A stretch of DNA of 64,000 bases. Source: CAKZNE01 sp964485405 (GTDB lineage Bacteria; Bacteroidota; Bacteroidia; Flavobacteriales; Schleiferiaceae). The notes under the pieces were generated by a model that was not told the origin of the DNA, did not search any database, and saw only the letters and a program-made list of their open reading frames with translations. Positions 8,528 through 17,104 of the stretch are shown one piece after another; position 1 is the stretch's first letter, and each line of letters begins with the position of its first letter. The stretch spans positions 1 through 64,000 of the forward strand of contig CAZAJG010000012.1 of assembly GCA_964485405.1 (NCBI GenBank). Direction: 5' to 3'. The position numbers were made by a program, and so were the translations under genes.

Positions 8528-9967
8528 ATGAACGAAGATCAGTTACTGGAAGAAGTTACCGGCTCAGAATACAAATACGGTTTTTACACCGATATTGAAT
8601 CTGACAAGCTAGCTGCTGGACTTAATGAAGAAGTTATTCGTTTAATTTCCTCTAAAAAGAATGAGCCACAATGGATGCTGGATTGGCGATTAGATGCCTT
8701 CCGCAAATGGGAGAAGATGATTGAGCCAGAATGGGCAAATATTCATTATCCAAAACCCGACTTCCAGGCCATCTCTTATTATTCTGCTCCAAAGAAAAAG
8801 AAAACATTAAATAGCCTGGATGAAGTAGATCCTGAACTCCTTAAAACTTTTGAAAAGTTAGGAATCTCATTGGATGAGCAAAAGCGACTTTCTGGAGTGG
8901 CAATGGATGTAGTAGTGGATTCGGTTTCTGTAGCAACTACCTTTAAGGAGACGCTCGCTGAATTGGGGATTATATTCTGTTCCATCTCTGAGGCTATACA
9001 GGAACATCCTGAACTGGTTAAAAAATATTTGGGCACAGTAGTGCCGAAGTCTGATAACTTTTATGCCGCATTAAACTCTGCTGTTTTTACAGACGGATCA
9101 TTTTGTTACATCCCAAAAGGAGTAAGATGTCCGATGGAACTATCTACCTATTTCCGAATTAATGAAGCCGGAACAGGTCAATTTGAAAGAACTCTGGTAA
9201 TAGCAGATCAAGAGAGTTATGTGAGTTACTTAGAAGGTTGTACCGCACCTCAACGCGATGAAAATCAACTTCATGCTGCCGTTGTAGAGCTTGTGGGTTT
9301 AGATGGTGCTGAAATCAAATACTCTACGGTTCAAAACTGGTTCCCTGGCGATAAAGATGGTAAGGGAGGTGTTTTTAACTTTGTGACCAAAAGAGGAATT
9401 TGCGAACGAAATGCAAAAATCTCCTGGACTCAAGTAGAAACGGGTTCTGCTGTAACTTGGAAATATCCTTCCTGTATTCTGAAAGGAGAAAACTCTATTG
9501 GTGAATTTTACTCAGTAGCGGTAACCAATAATTTTCAGCAGGCGGATACGGGTACCAAAATGATCCACTTAGGTAAGAATACTAAAAGCACCATTATAAG
9601 TAAAGGAATTTGTGCCGGAAAGAGTAATGGTAGTTACCGGGGCTTGGTTAAAATTGGACCGCGCGCAGAAAATGCACGTAACTTTTCACAATGTGATTCA
9701 TTACTTATGGGAAGCAGCTGCGGGTCGCACACCTTTCCTTACATAGAAACACAAAACAAATCTGCCAAGGTAGAGCACGAGGCCACTACCTCTAAAATTG
9801 GGGAAGATCAAATCTTTTACTGCAACCAACGAGGCATAGGAGAAGAAGAAGCCATTGCCCTTATTGTAAACGGATATTGCAAAGACGTGTTGAACCAACT
9901 CCCCATGGAGTTTGCCGTTGAAGCACAGAAACTATTAGCCATTAGCTTAGAAGGTTCCGTAGGCTAG
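8528..9967 (+). CDS. sufB: Fe-S cluster assembly scaffold protein SufB
   Basis: A 479-residue SufB, the scaffold subunit of the SufBC2D complex on which Fe-S clusters are built in the cytoplasm. The N-terminal ISxxKxEPxWML-like region (SSKKNEPQWMLDWR, about 41-54) and conserved segments such as GCTAPQ, the parallel beta-helix core and SCGSHTFPY with the late YCNQRGI are diagnostic. Length is typical. It sits between the A-type carrier and sufC in the canonical order. Confidence 0.97.
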   Translation: MNEDQLLEEVTGSEYKYGFYTDIESDKLAAGLNEEVIRLISSKKNEPQWMLDWRLDAFRKWEKMIEPEWANIHYPKPDFQAISYYSAPKKKKTLNSLDEVDPELLKTFEKLGISLDEQKRLSGVAMDVVVDSVSVATTFKETLAELGIIFCSISEAIQEHPELVKKYLGTVVPKSDNFYAALNSAVFTDGSFCYIPKGVRCPMELSTYFRINEAGTGQFERTLVIADQESYVSYLEGCTAPQRDENQLHAAVVELVGLDGAEIKYSTVQNWFPGDKDGKGGVFNFVTKRGICERNAKISWTQVETGSAVTWKYPSCILKGENSIGEFYSVAVTNNFQQADTGTKMIHLGKNTKSTIISKGICAGKSNGSYRGLVKIGPRAENARNFSQCDSLLMGSSCGSHTFPYIETQNKSAKVEHEATTSKIGEDQIFYCNQRGIGEEEAIALIVNGYCKDVLNQLPMEFAVEAQKLLAISLEGSVG

Positions 9968-10011
9968 AATTAGCTGAAGCGGAAATTCAAAAAAAACAAT
10001 ACAAAGACAAA

Positions 10012-10767
10012 ATGTTAAAAATTTCAAACCTACATGCCGAAATTGACGGCACAGAAATTTTAAAAGGTATAAACCTAGAAGTAAAAAAAGGTGAAGTGCA
10101 TGCGATTATGGGACCTAACGGTTCTGGAAAAAGCACCTTATCTTCAGTAATTACGGGACGTGAGGAGTATGAAGTGACTCAAGGTCATATTGATTTTGAA
10201 GATGAAGACATTTTAGATCTATCACCAGAAGAAAGATCCCATAGAGGTATTTTTCTTTCTTTTCAATATCCAATTGAAATTCCAGGAGTTACCGTTACCA
10301 ACTTCCTGAAAACAGCCATCAACGAAACACGTAAAGCGCAGGGCTTAGACCCTATGAAGGCAAATGAAATGTTGAAGAAGATGCGCGATAAAATGGGCCT
10401 TTTGGAAATGGATAAAGGTTTTTTAAGCCGCTCCTTGAATGATGGATTTTCCGGTGGAGAGAAAAAGCGAAATGAAATTTTCCAAATGGCGATGTTGGAG
10501 CCCAAGCTGGCCATTTTAGATGAAACAGACTCTGGATTGGATATTGACGCTTTAAGAATTGTAGCTAACGGAGTTAATAAACTTAAAAGTGAAGATAACT
10601 CTGTAGTACTGATTACGCACTACCAAAGGTTACTGGATTATATCGTTCCAGATCATGTACATGTACTCTACAATGGTAGAATTGTAAAATCTGGCGGAAA
10701 AGAATTAGCTCTAGAACTAGAGAGCAAAGGATACGACTGGATTAAAGAAGAAGCACAAACGGTATAA
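10012..10767 (+). CDS. sufC: Fe-S cluster assembly ATPase SufC
   Basis: A 251-residue ABC-type ATPase. Walker A is MGPNGSGKST (about 35-44), the signature is NDGFSGGEKKRNE and Walker B is LAILDETDSGLD, the D-loop variant usual for SufC. There are no membrane segments; SufC dimerises on SufB and SufD and drives the conformational changes for cluster assembly. It lies 44 nt after sufB and 19 nt before sufD. Confidence 0.97.
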   Translation: MLKISNLHAEIDGTEILKGINLEVKKGEVHAIMGPNGSGKSTLSSVITGREEYEVTQGHIDFEDEDILDLSPEERSHRGIFLSFQYPIEIPGVTVTNFLKTAINETRKAQGLDPMKANEMLKKMRDKMGLLEMDKGFLSRSLNDGFSGGEKKRNEIFQMAMLEPKLAILDETDSGLDIDALRIVANGVNKLKSEDNSVVLITHYQRLLDYIVPDHVHVLYNGRIVKSGGKELALELESKGYDWIKEEAQTV

Positions 10768-10786
10768 TTCACTTAAAGAATCTGTT

Positions 10787-12109
10787 TTGGAACAGTTAAA
10801 AGATAAGTTAGAATCCTCCTTCATCATTTTTGAAAATGAACTGAACGGACAAGCTAAAAAGCCTGTTCATAAAGTTCGTCAAGAAGCTTTTAAAGTTTTT
10901 GAAAAAAGTGGATTCCCCACCAAAAGGGATGAAGAGTGGAAATACACCAACCTTAAACCCATTCTCAAGCCTGATTACCGGATTTTTAGTAGAGGTGATA
11001 GTAGTGCTTTAGAGTTTAAGGATATCAAAAAGTATTTCTTAAGTGACATCGACTCGTATAAATTGGTTTTTGTGGATGGTATTTTCAGTTCTTGGCTGAG
11101 TGAAACCACCCACGAAAAATTCGATATCTGCACGCTTTCTAGCATGTTAGAACGTTACGATGATATCACCGAAAAGTATTTCAATAAAGCCCTGCCTAGC
11201 AATGAGGCTTTATCCGCAGTAAATACTGCTTTTGCCAAAGAAGGAGCTTTCATCCGCATTAAGAAAGGACAAACGGTAGAAAAACCTGTTCAACTCATAT
11301 TCTTTACCAGCAAACAGGATAAAGAAGTGATGCTACAGCCTAGAAATTTGATTGTAGTAGAAGAGAATGCGGAAGTAAGTATTGTTGAAAGACATCAATC
11401 GCTTAGCGATCATCCTGTTCTTACCAACTCCGCAACAGAGATTTTTGCTGAGCGTGATTCGCGTTTGAACTATTACAAAATTCAAAACGACAGCTTAAAC
11501 GCATCGTTGATAGATAATACTACGGTTAAGCAGTATCAAAACAGTGTTGTAAACATTGGCACTTTTTGCTTCGGGAATAAGTTTATTCGCAACAACCTCA
11601 ACATTCTTCTTCAAGAGGAACATACCGAAACCTATATGGACGGTATCACCATAATTGGCGAAGGACAATTTGTGGATCATCATACACTAGCCGATCATAA
11701 AATTCCGAATTGCTACACCAATGAAATGTATAAAAGCATTTACGATGGTAATGCGAAAGGTGTTTTTAACGGTAAGGTTATGGTGCATCCAAACGCACAA
11801 AAAACCAATGCCTTCCAGCAGAATAATAATATCCTTCTTACTGATAAAGCATCGATAGATACAAAACCTCAATTGGAGATTTTTGCGGATGATGTTCAAT
11901 GTTCTCATGGATGTACTATTGGTCAATTGGATGATCATGCGATGTTCTACATGCAAGCCCGTGGAATTCCTCAAAAAGAAGCTAAAGCATTATTACTATA
12001 TGCTTTTGCAAACGATGGACTGCGTAAGGTGAAAATTACAGAGTTGCGCAAAAAGCTAAACAAGCTTATTGCTACCAAACTCAATGTAGATCTTGATTTT
12101 GAACTATAA
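10787..12109 (+). CDS. sufD: Fe-S cluster assembly protein SufD
   Basis: A 440-residue SufD, the partner of SufB in the SufBC2D scaffold. The early TKRDEEWKYT motif (about 45-54) and the C-terminal SHGCTIGQLDDHAMFYMQARGI segment region are family hallmarks. The only sensible start is a TTG; no ATG lies near the expected N terminus. The stop TAA overlaps the sufS ATG by one base (TAATG), which points to translational coupling. Confidence 0.95.
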   Translation: MEQLKDKLESSFIIFENELNGQAKKPVHKVRQEAFKVFEKSGFPTKRDEEWKYTNLKPILKPDYRIFSRGDSSALEFKDIKKYFLSDIDSYKLVFVDGIFSSWLSETTHEKFDICTLSSMLERYDDITEKYFNKALPSNEALSAVNTAFAKEGAFIRIKKGQTVEKPVQLIFFTSKQDKEVMLQPRNLIVVEENAEVSIVERHQSLSDHPVLTNSATEIFAERDSRLNYYKIQNDSLNASLIDNTTVKQYQNSVVNIGTFCFGNKFIRNNLNILLQEEHTETYMDGITIIGEGQFVDHHTLADHKIPNCYTNEMYKSIYDGNAKGVFNGKVMVHPNAQKTNAFQQNNNILLTDKASIDTKPQLEIFADDVQCSHGCTIGQLDDHAMFYMQARGIPQKEAKALLLYAFANDGLRKVKITELRKKLNKLIATKLNVDLDFEL

Positions 12110-13347
12110 TGGAAGAAGTGGCTATTACCCCATTTAATATTGAAAAAATAAGAGCTGATTTTCCAGTTCTCAACCAAAAAGTCAATGGTTATCCGTTGGT
12201 TTATTTTGACAATGCCGCCACCAGTCAAAAACCTTTACCGGTTATTGATGCGATTTCCACTTATTATAAAACAATCAATAGTAATGTACATCGCGGTGTG
12301 CATCACTTGAGTCAATTGGCTACAGATGCTCTTGAAGAAAGCCGCGAAAAATTGCGGAAACACATCAATGCATCCAAAACCTCTGAGGTGATTTTCACCA
12401 AAGGAACAACCGATGGAATCAACTTAGTAGCCTCTGGGATGGGGAAAGGTTTGATAAAGTCTGGCGATGAAATTATTATTTCTGCTTTAGAGCACCATAG
12501 CAACATAGTTCCTTGGCAAATGCTTTGTGAGCAAACCGGAGCTCTTCTCAAAGTTATTCCGATAAATAAGGAGGGAGAGTTAAAAATGGATGAGTACACC
12601 AAACTCCTAAATTCTAGGACTCGTTTGGTAGCCGTAAATCATATTTCCAATGCATTGGGAACCATTAACCCAGTAAAAGAAATTATAAAAAAAGCCCATG
12701 AGTTTGGTGCTTTGGTTTTACTGGACGGTGCTCAAGCCGTTCCTCATCTAAAAGTAGATGTAGTTGATCTCAATGTAGATTTTTACGTGTTTAGCGGACA
12801 TAAAATGCTGGGTCCAACAGGAATTGGTATTTTATATGGAAAAGAGAATCTATTGGAAGAACTTCCTCCCTATCAAGGAGGTGGAGAAATGATTAAGACT
12901 GTTTCTTTCGAGAAAACAACCTATGCCGATTTACCGCACAAATTTGAAGCGGGTACACCTAATATAGAAGGAGGTATTACTTTGGGAACTGCGGTAGATT
13001 ATATGAATGAAATAGGCGTGGATAATATTGTAGCTTACGAACAGGAATTACTGCAATATGGCAACCAAAAGCTCCAAGACTTTGGTGGTATACAGTTTAT
13101 TGGCGAGGCCAATGAAAAAGCCAGTGTAATCTCTTTTTTGTTGGAGAATATACACCCATACGATGCCGGTGTTATTCTGGATAAGCTTGGTGTTGCTGTA
13201 AGAACAGGTCATCACTGTACTCAACCTATTATGGATTTTTACGGTATTCCTGGAACTATACGCGCCTCCTTTGCTTTTTACAATACTCAGGAAGAAATTG
13301 ACAGAATGGTAGAAGCCTTGCATAAGGTAAGAAGTATGCTCTCTTAA
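12109..13347 (+). CDS. sufS: Cysteine desulfurase SufS
   Basis: A 412-residue PLP-dependent desulfurase that takes sulfur from cysteine as a persulfide and hands it to SufE. The pyridoxal-binding Lys is in FSGHKMLGPTG (about 228) and the active Cys is in TGHHCTQPIM (about 370); the short loop around this cysteine is that of group II SufS enzymes. N-terminal NAATSQKP and EHHSNIVPW motifs also fit. Start overlaps the sufD stop; sufE follows 9 nt downstream. Confidence 0.97.
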   Translation: MEEVAITPFNIEKIRADFPVLNQKVNGYPLVYFDNAATSQKPLPVIDAISTYYKTINSNVHRGVHHLSQLATDALEESREKLRKHINASKTSEVIFTKGTTDGINLVASGMGKGLIKSGDEIIISALEHHSNIVPWQMLCEQTGALLKVIPINKEGELKMDEYTKLLNSRTRLVAVNHISNALGTINPVKEIIKKAHEFGALVLLDGAQAVPHLKVDVVDLNVDFYVFSGHKMLGPTGIGILYGKENLLEELPPYQGGGEMIKTVSFEKTTYADLPHKFEAGTPNIEGGITLGTAVDYMNEIGVDNIVAYEQELLQYGNQKLQDFGGIQFIGEANEKASVISFLLENIHPYDAGVILDKLGVAVRTGHHCTQPIMDFYGIPGTIRASFAFYNTQEEIDRMVEALHKVRSMLS

Positions 13348-13356
13348 AGATAAGGA

Positions 13357-13788
13357 ATGATTATGAGCAAAATCGAAGAGGTTCAACAAGAAATTATAGA
13401 AGAGTTTGACATGTTTGACGACTGGATGGGTAAATACGAATACCTTATTGAGTTGGGAAAAACACTACCTCTTATTGATGAGCAATACAAAACTGAGAAT
13501 AACATTATTAAAGGTTGTCAAAGTAGAGTATGGCTGCATGCTGAAATGAATACAGATGGACACACTATAAACTACACCGCTGATAGCGATGCCATCTTAA
13601 CCAAAGGTTTAATCGGTCTTATGGTGCGTGTTTTATCCGATAAATCGCCAGAAGAAATTGCCCATGCGGATATGTCCTTTATCGATGAAATTGGTTTGAA
13701 GGAACACTTATCACCAACACGAGCTAACGGATTGGTAAGTATGATTAAGCAAATGAAGTTTTACGCTATTGCCATGCAGGCAAACTAA
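13357..13788 (+). CDS. sufE: Sulfur acceptor protein SufE
   Basis: A 143-residue SufE that accepts persulfide sulfur from SufS. The reactive cysteine is Cys54 in IKGCQSRVW, and the GKTLPL segment before it is typical. Two ATGs (13357 and 13363) are possible; the first follows an AAGG by about 5 nt. Direct linkage to sufS confirms the role. Confidence 0.95.
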   Translation: MIMSKIEEVQQEIIEEFDMFDDWMGKYEYLIELGKTLPLIDEQYKTENNIIKGCQSRVWLHAEMNTDGHTINYTADSDAILTKGLIGLMVRVLSDKSPEEIAHADMSFIDEIGLKEHLSPTRANGLVSMIKQMKFYAIAMQAN

Positions 13789-13792
13789 CCCG

Positions 13793-14131
13793 ATGATTAT
13801 GGAAACTATGAAGACACAAGCAGAACTTCAAGCCATAGGTGAAAAAGCAGTAGATGTATTGCGTTCCATCTATGACCCAGAAATACCCGTAGACATATAC
13901 GAGCTTGGATTGATCTATGATGTACATATTAGCGATGATTGCGACATCAAAATATTGATGACCCTAACCTCCCCCAACTGCCCTGTGGCTGAAAGCTTAC
14001 CGGAAGAAGTAAAGGAAAAAGTGCGTTCTATTGATGAAGTAAGAGATGCAGAAGTAGAAATCACTTTTGATCCACCTTGGACTAAGGACCTTATGAGCGA
14101 AGAGGCTAAACTAGAACTTGGCTTTCTCTAA
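13793..14131 (+). CDS. SUF system maturation protein SufT (MIP18/DUF59)
   Basis: A protein of about 112 residues with the DUF59/MIP18 domain. Characteristic stretches are SIYDPEIPVDIYELGLIYD and LTSPNCPVAESLP, the latter with the conserved Cys, then FDPPWTKDLMSEEAK. Members help mature Fe-S proteins and are standard near the end of suf operons. The frame remains open upstream into sufE (to 13769), but a start at 13793, just after the sufE stop, gives the usual length; 13799 and 13808 are alternatives. Confidence 0.88.
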   Translation: MIMETMKTQAELQAIGEKAVDVLRSIYDPEIPVDIYELGLIYDVHISDDCDIKILMTLTSPNCPVAESLPEEVKEKVRSIDEVRDAEVEITFDPPWTKDLMSEEAKLELGFL

Positions 14132-14142
14132 ACTTCCAAGCT

Positions 14143-14655
14143 ATGACTGAAGAAGGAATTGTAAATAAAGTAGCCTCTAGCGGCTTAATAAACATAGACT
14201 TAGAGGACTTTTATCCCAAGGGATCTCGGTTAGCACTAGACATTGCCCCATGGCTTTATGAAGGAATCATTTTAAAGGAAAAGGATTTTCGAGATCACGT
14301 TAAAAACCACGAATGGTCTCAATATGAAAACGCCTATGTCTCTATTTTTTGCTCTGAAGATGCCATTATACCACAATGGGCATACATGCTTATCGCTGCA
14401 TCTTTAGAACCATATGCTAAAAGAGCTATGGTAGGCACTTCCGAGAATTTGGAAATGCTATTGATGGAAGAAGCATTAGACCAAATTGATTATGCGGCTT
14501 ACCAAGATAAAAGGGTAATCGTAAAAGGATGCGGAGATCTTGCCATTGCATCGCAAGCTTACCTGAGTTTTACAGCACGCTTGCGCCCACATGCAAAAAG
14601 CATCATGTTTGGAGAGGCTTGCTCTACTGTGCCTATTTACAAACAAAAAAAGTAA
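14143..14655 (+). CDS. DUF2480 family protein at the end of the suf operon
   Basis: A 170-residue cytoplasmic protein recognised as DUF2480: it has VASSGLINIDLEDFYP at the start, LREKDFRDHVKNHEW-like LKEKDFRDHVKNHEWSQ, CSEDAIIPQWAYMLIA and a C-terminal VKGCGDLAIASQAYL. The family is restricted largely to Bacteroidota and has no established function. It follows the sufT-like gene after 11 nt, so an Fe-S-related accessory role is a reasonable inference from context only. Three cysteines (in FCSEDA, GCGD and EACST) are the obvious candidates for metal or sulfur chemistry. Confidence 0.8.
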   Translation: MTEEGIVNKVASSGLINIDLEDFYPKGSRLALDIAPWLYEGIILKEKDFRDHVKNHEWSQYENAYVSIFCSEDAIIPQWAYMLIAASLEPYAKRAMVGTSENLEMLLMEEALDQIDYAAYQDKRVIVKGCGDLAIASQAYLSFTARLRPHAKSIMFGEACSTVPIYKQKK

Positions 14656-14667
14656 AAGGAGTTTTTA

Positions 14668-15135
14668 TTACTCTCCCGCTTCAGGGCTTTCTTCTAATCC
14701 TTCAAGAATGGCTTGTGCTTTGGCCAAAGACTCTTCTGTATCTTTCTCTACCTGATTGATGGTCACCAACTCACCGTTTAAGTATTGAACCTTTTGTTCT
14801 TCGGTCCAAGTAGTTCCTCTAAGATTTTCCCCATCAAACTCATGCATCCAGTTCATCATTCCATCGTCCGCTTTTTTAAGGTGATTGACAGCATCTACAT
14901 AACTCGCAGAATCTTCTGGAGAACCAGCTTCTAACTTACTAATCTTACCCATCATCCCTCTCAGCGTTCCCAGTTTTGGCATCACTTTATCATGTACGTC
15001 CATAACCTCCTTGGTTAAAGCTTCTACCTGATTTGCACTGCTCTCTGTTTCTGTTTTAGCAGCCTCTCCTTCTCCGCCATTACAGGCAATTACAAAAAAG
15101 CTGAAACTGAGTATTAGTAAAAATGATTTACGCAT
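14668..15135 (-). CDS. Putative lipoprotein of unknown function
   Basis: A 155-residue exported protein. The ATG at 15135 gives a signal sequence with a lipobox (FFVIACNGG, Cys near 18), so the mature form should be lipid-anchored. The rest is mostly helical and charged, with VMDVHDKVMPKLG and a WTEEQKVQYLN segment, and no enzymatic motif. An upstream in-frame ATG at 15252 lies inside the divergent SCO gene and would hide the signal peptide, so it is rejected. It shares an intergenic region with the SCO gene, a pairing that may point to respiration, but no function is claimed. Confidence 0.72.
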   Translation of the reverse strand: MRKSFLLILSFSFFVIACNGGEGEAAKTETESSANQVEALTKEVMDVHDKVMPKLGTLRGMMGKISKLEAGSPEDSASYVDAVNHLKKADDGMMNWMHEFDGENLRGTTWTEEQKVQYLNGELVTINQVEKDTEESLAKAQAILEGLEESPEAGE

Positions 15136-15156
15136 GATTTTCGATTTTTGATCAAA

Positions 15157-15164
15157 CAAATCTA
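15157..15164 (-). promoter_or_regulatory. -7 element for the lipoprotein gene
   Basis: TAGATTTG on the minus strand fits TAnnTTTG, 21 nt upstream of the ATG at 15135. No TTTG is visible at the right distance upstream. Confidence 0.45.
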
Positions 15165-15208
15165 GTCCAAAATTTTTCGTTTTAAGCATTGTGACAGACC
15201 TTTGTACT

Positions 15209-15877
15209 ATGAAAATGAATAAAACCGATTGGGCTAAAATCTCCGTAATCATGTTGATCTTTATTGGAGGTCTTATTACCAGTTATTTCATCTTAAAGCC
15301 CAAGCCCAGACTTCCTATTTACAACCCTTCAGATTTAGACGAAAGACTAGTAGACTCTAGCCTTCAAGCAAAAGGAAAAGACCACACAGTTCTCGATTTT
15401 TCACTCCCCAACCAATATGGAGAAACGCTTTCTTTAGATGACCTAAATGGTAAAATATTCATAGCCGACTTCTTCTTTACTACTTGTCCCGGAATTTGTA
15501 AGGATATGGCAATTCAAAAAAGAAGATTGCAACAGATTTTTAAAGAAGACACCAGCATTGTGCTTGTTTCGCATTCTGTAACGCCCGAAATTGACTCCAT
15601 TTCAGTAATGAAGGAATATGCAGATCTTCAAGGAGCCATAAAAGATAAATGGCACCTTTTAACTGGAGATAAGCCTCAGATATATAAACTCGCCCGCCAA
15701 TCCTACTTTGCGGTTTTTGATGAGGGTGGAAACGGTGATGAGACTGATTTTATTCATACCGAAAATTTTGTGCTTGTTGATACGAATAATAGAATTCGCG
15801 GTTTCTACGATGGTACTTCTGCGGAGAGTGTGGATCAGTTAATTAAAGACATCCAGACCTTAAAAGAGAACGGCTAG
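15209..15877 (+). CDS. SCO family copper chaperone (SCO1/SenC/PrrC)
   Basis: A protein of about 222 residues with an N-terminal membrane anchor (about residues 8-28) and a thioredoxin-like periplasmic domain. The copper site is visible as CPGIC (Cys-x3-Cys in TTCPGICKDM) plus the distant His in DFIHTENFVLVD. SCO proteins deliver copper to the CuA centre of cytochrome c oxidase or act as redox sensors. Starts at 15209 and 15215 (both ATG) are close; a GTG at 15191 is less likely. A GACCTTTG, one mismatch from the -7 consensus, ends 4 nt before the first ATG, so the message may be almost leaderless. Confidence 0.9.
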   Translation: MKMNKTDWAKISVIMLIFIGGLITSYFILKPKPRLPIYNPSDLDERLVDSSLQAKGKDHTVLDFSLPNQYGETLSLDDLNGKIFIADFFFTTCPGICKDMAIQKRRLQQIFKEDTSIVLVSHSVTPEIDSISVMKEYADLQGAIKDKWHLLTGDKPQIYKLARQSYFAVFDEGGNGDETDFIHTENFVLVDTNNRIRGFYDGTSAESVDQLIKDIQTLKENG

Positions 15878-15897
15878 CTACATTTTATTTTTTTTGC

Positions 15898-15905
15898 TAA
15901 GTTTG
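15898..15905 (+). promoter_or_regulatory. Probable -7 element before the two small outer-membrane protein genes
   Basis: TAAGTTTG fits TAnnTTTG and lies 39 nt before the TTG start of the next gene. The T-rich stretch just upstream may also help terminate the SCO transcript. Confidence 0.4.
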
Positions 15906-15944
15906 GACACCAAATAATCGACCAAACCAACGCCTAACCAAACT

Positions 15945-16478
15945 TTGAAGCATCGTTTTTTAACTACTTTATCGTTTTCTGTATTCCTACTTTTGCTGTT
16001 GTCTTACCAGAAAATGAATGCCCAAAACTACACTTATGTTGGAATTCATTCGGGACTAATAATTCCCAATGAAATACGAAATTCCAGCTCCCCGCATTTA
16101 ATGTATGGGCTTTCCGTAAACCCTTCGCAAGACAAAAATCTTAAAATTCATATTGAATTTAATTTCGCCAATTTAAGAGATGAAACAGGGCAAATCTTTC
16201 TCTTTCAGTTTAACCCTTTTATAAAGTGGCAAACCACTAGATTTAAGCTAAAACCTTACCTCATGTTAGGCCCGGGCTTAACCTTATTCAACTATTCATA
16301 TCAAGATGCAGTTCGTGAGTCTATGAGTTTGAATGCCGCCATTGGATGCTATTATGCGATAGGGGTAAACTTAGGTTTAAACCTAAGCTATGAATACCAA
16401 AATTCAGATTGGGCTAATGGTGATTTTCTTACTTCCTCCTTTCAAATTTGGAGCCTAGGCATTCAGTATAAAATATGA
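15945..16478 (+). CDS. Small outer-membrane beta-barrel-like protein
   Basis: A 177-residue protein with a signal peptide (MKHRFLTTLSFSVFLLLLLS, cleavage after NAQ near 27) read from a TTG codon; no ATG is available ahead of the signal sequence. The mature part has alternating polar/hydrophobic strands and ends in QIWSLGIQYKI, a strand-like end typical of outer-membrane barrels. It overlaps the next gene by 4 nt (ATGA) and resembles it in the segment KPYLMLGPG...NAAIG...YEYQ, so the pair look like a diverged tandem duplication. Function unknown. Confidence 0.72.
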   Translation: MKHRFLTTLSFSVFLLLLLSYQKMNAQNYTYVGIHSGLIIPNEIRNSSSPHLMYGLSVNPSQDKNLKIHIEFNFANLRDETGQIFLFQFNPFIKWQTTRFKLKPYLMLGPGLTLFNYSYQDAVRESMSLNAAIGCYYAIGVNLGLNLSYEYQNSDWANGDFLTSSFQIWSLGIQYKI

Positions 16479-17104
16479 TAATCCATCCATTGAAAAGATT
16501 CTTCATTTTACCGCTTCTGTTCTTGGCACTGTTATTTTCACTTCATACCAATGGTCAAAGAGCCAGCTCTGGATACAGCTATCGATATGCGGGTGTATTT
16601 TTTGGGCATCTTCATACAGATAGAGTTGGAATCTCGCTAGGAAAATCGGAAGTATCAGAATCCGTAATCTCCACCTTCGGTGGGCTTTCTTTCAATTTTA
16701 TCGATCGGCAAAGTTTCCAGATTCATACAGACATTGGATTTGGAACAAAATCCGTAAAAAACCTCATTGACCCAGCTGGTGAGTCTTACCACCTCTCCTA
16801 TACCTTTTATCAGCTTAATCCAAATTTCAGGTTTAGATACTACAAATACCGCTGGATTAAACCCTTTCTAGAATTCGGGCCTGCTGCGGATTTTGTCCGT
16901 TCGGGAGTGGATCGAAGAATGATGATTAATCTCAACAGCGCTATTGGTGTTCAGTTTATACATGAATGGTTAGAATATCATCTGAGATATCAATATCAAG
17001 CGAGTTTTAGAGAAATTAGAACCGTTTATTCTTCCAATGGATCACAAGTTCAAAATCGATTGGGCTCCTTTAGTCTATCGCTAGGAATTTATTGTAGGTT
17101 TTAG
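16475..17104 (+). CDS. Small outer-membrane beta-barrel-like protein, paralogue of its neighbour
   Basis: A 209-residue protein with a signal peptide (MIIHPLKRFFILPLLFLALLF, cleavage after NGQ near 28) and a strand-rich mature region ending in FSLSLGIYCRF with a terminal aromatic residue, as for outer-membrane proteins. KPFLEFGPA...NSAIG...YQYQ aligns with the preceding gene. The start overlaps that gene's stop by 4 nt. Its own stop overlaps, on opposite strands, the end of the helicase gene by 4 nt. No specific function can be given. Confidence 0.7.
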   Translation: MIIHPLKRFFILPLLFLALLFSLHTNGQRASSGYSYRYAGVFFGHLHTDRVGISLGKSEVSESVISTFGGLSFNFIDRQSFQIHTDIGFGTKSVKNLIDPAGESYHLSYTFYQLNPNFRFRYYKYRWIKPFLEFGPAADFVRSGVDRRMMINLNSAIGVQFIHEWLEYHLRYQYQASFREIRTVYSSNGSQVQNRLGSFSLSLGIYCRF

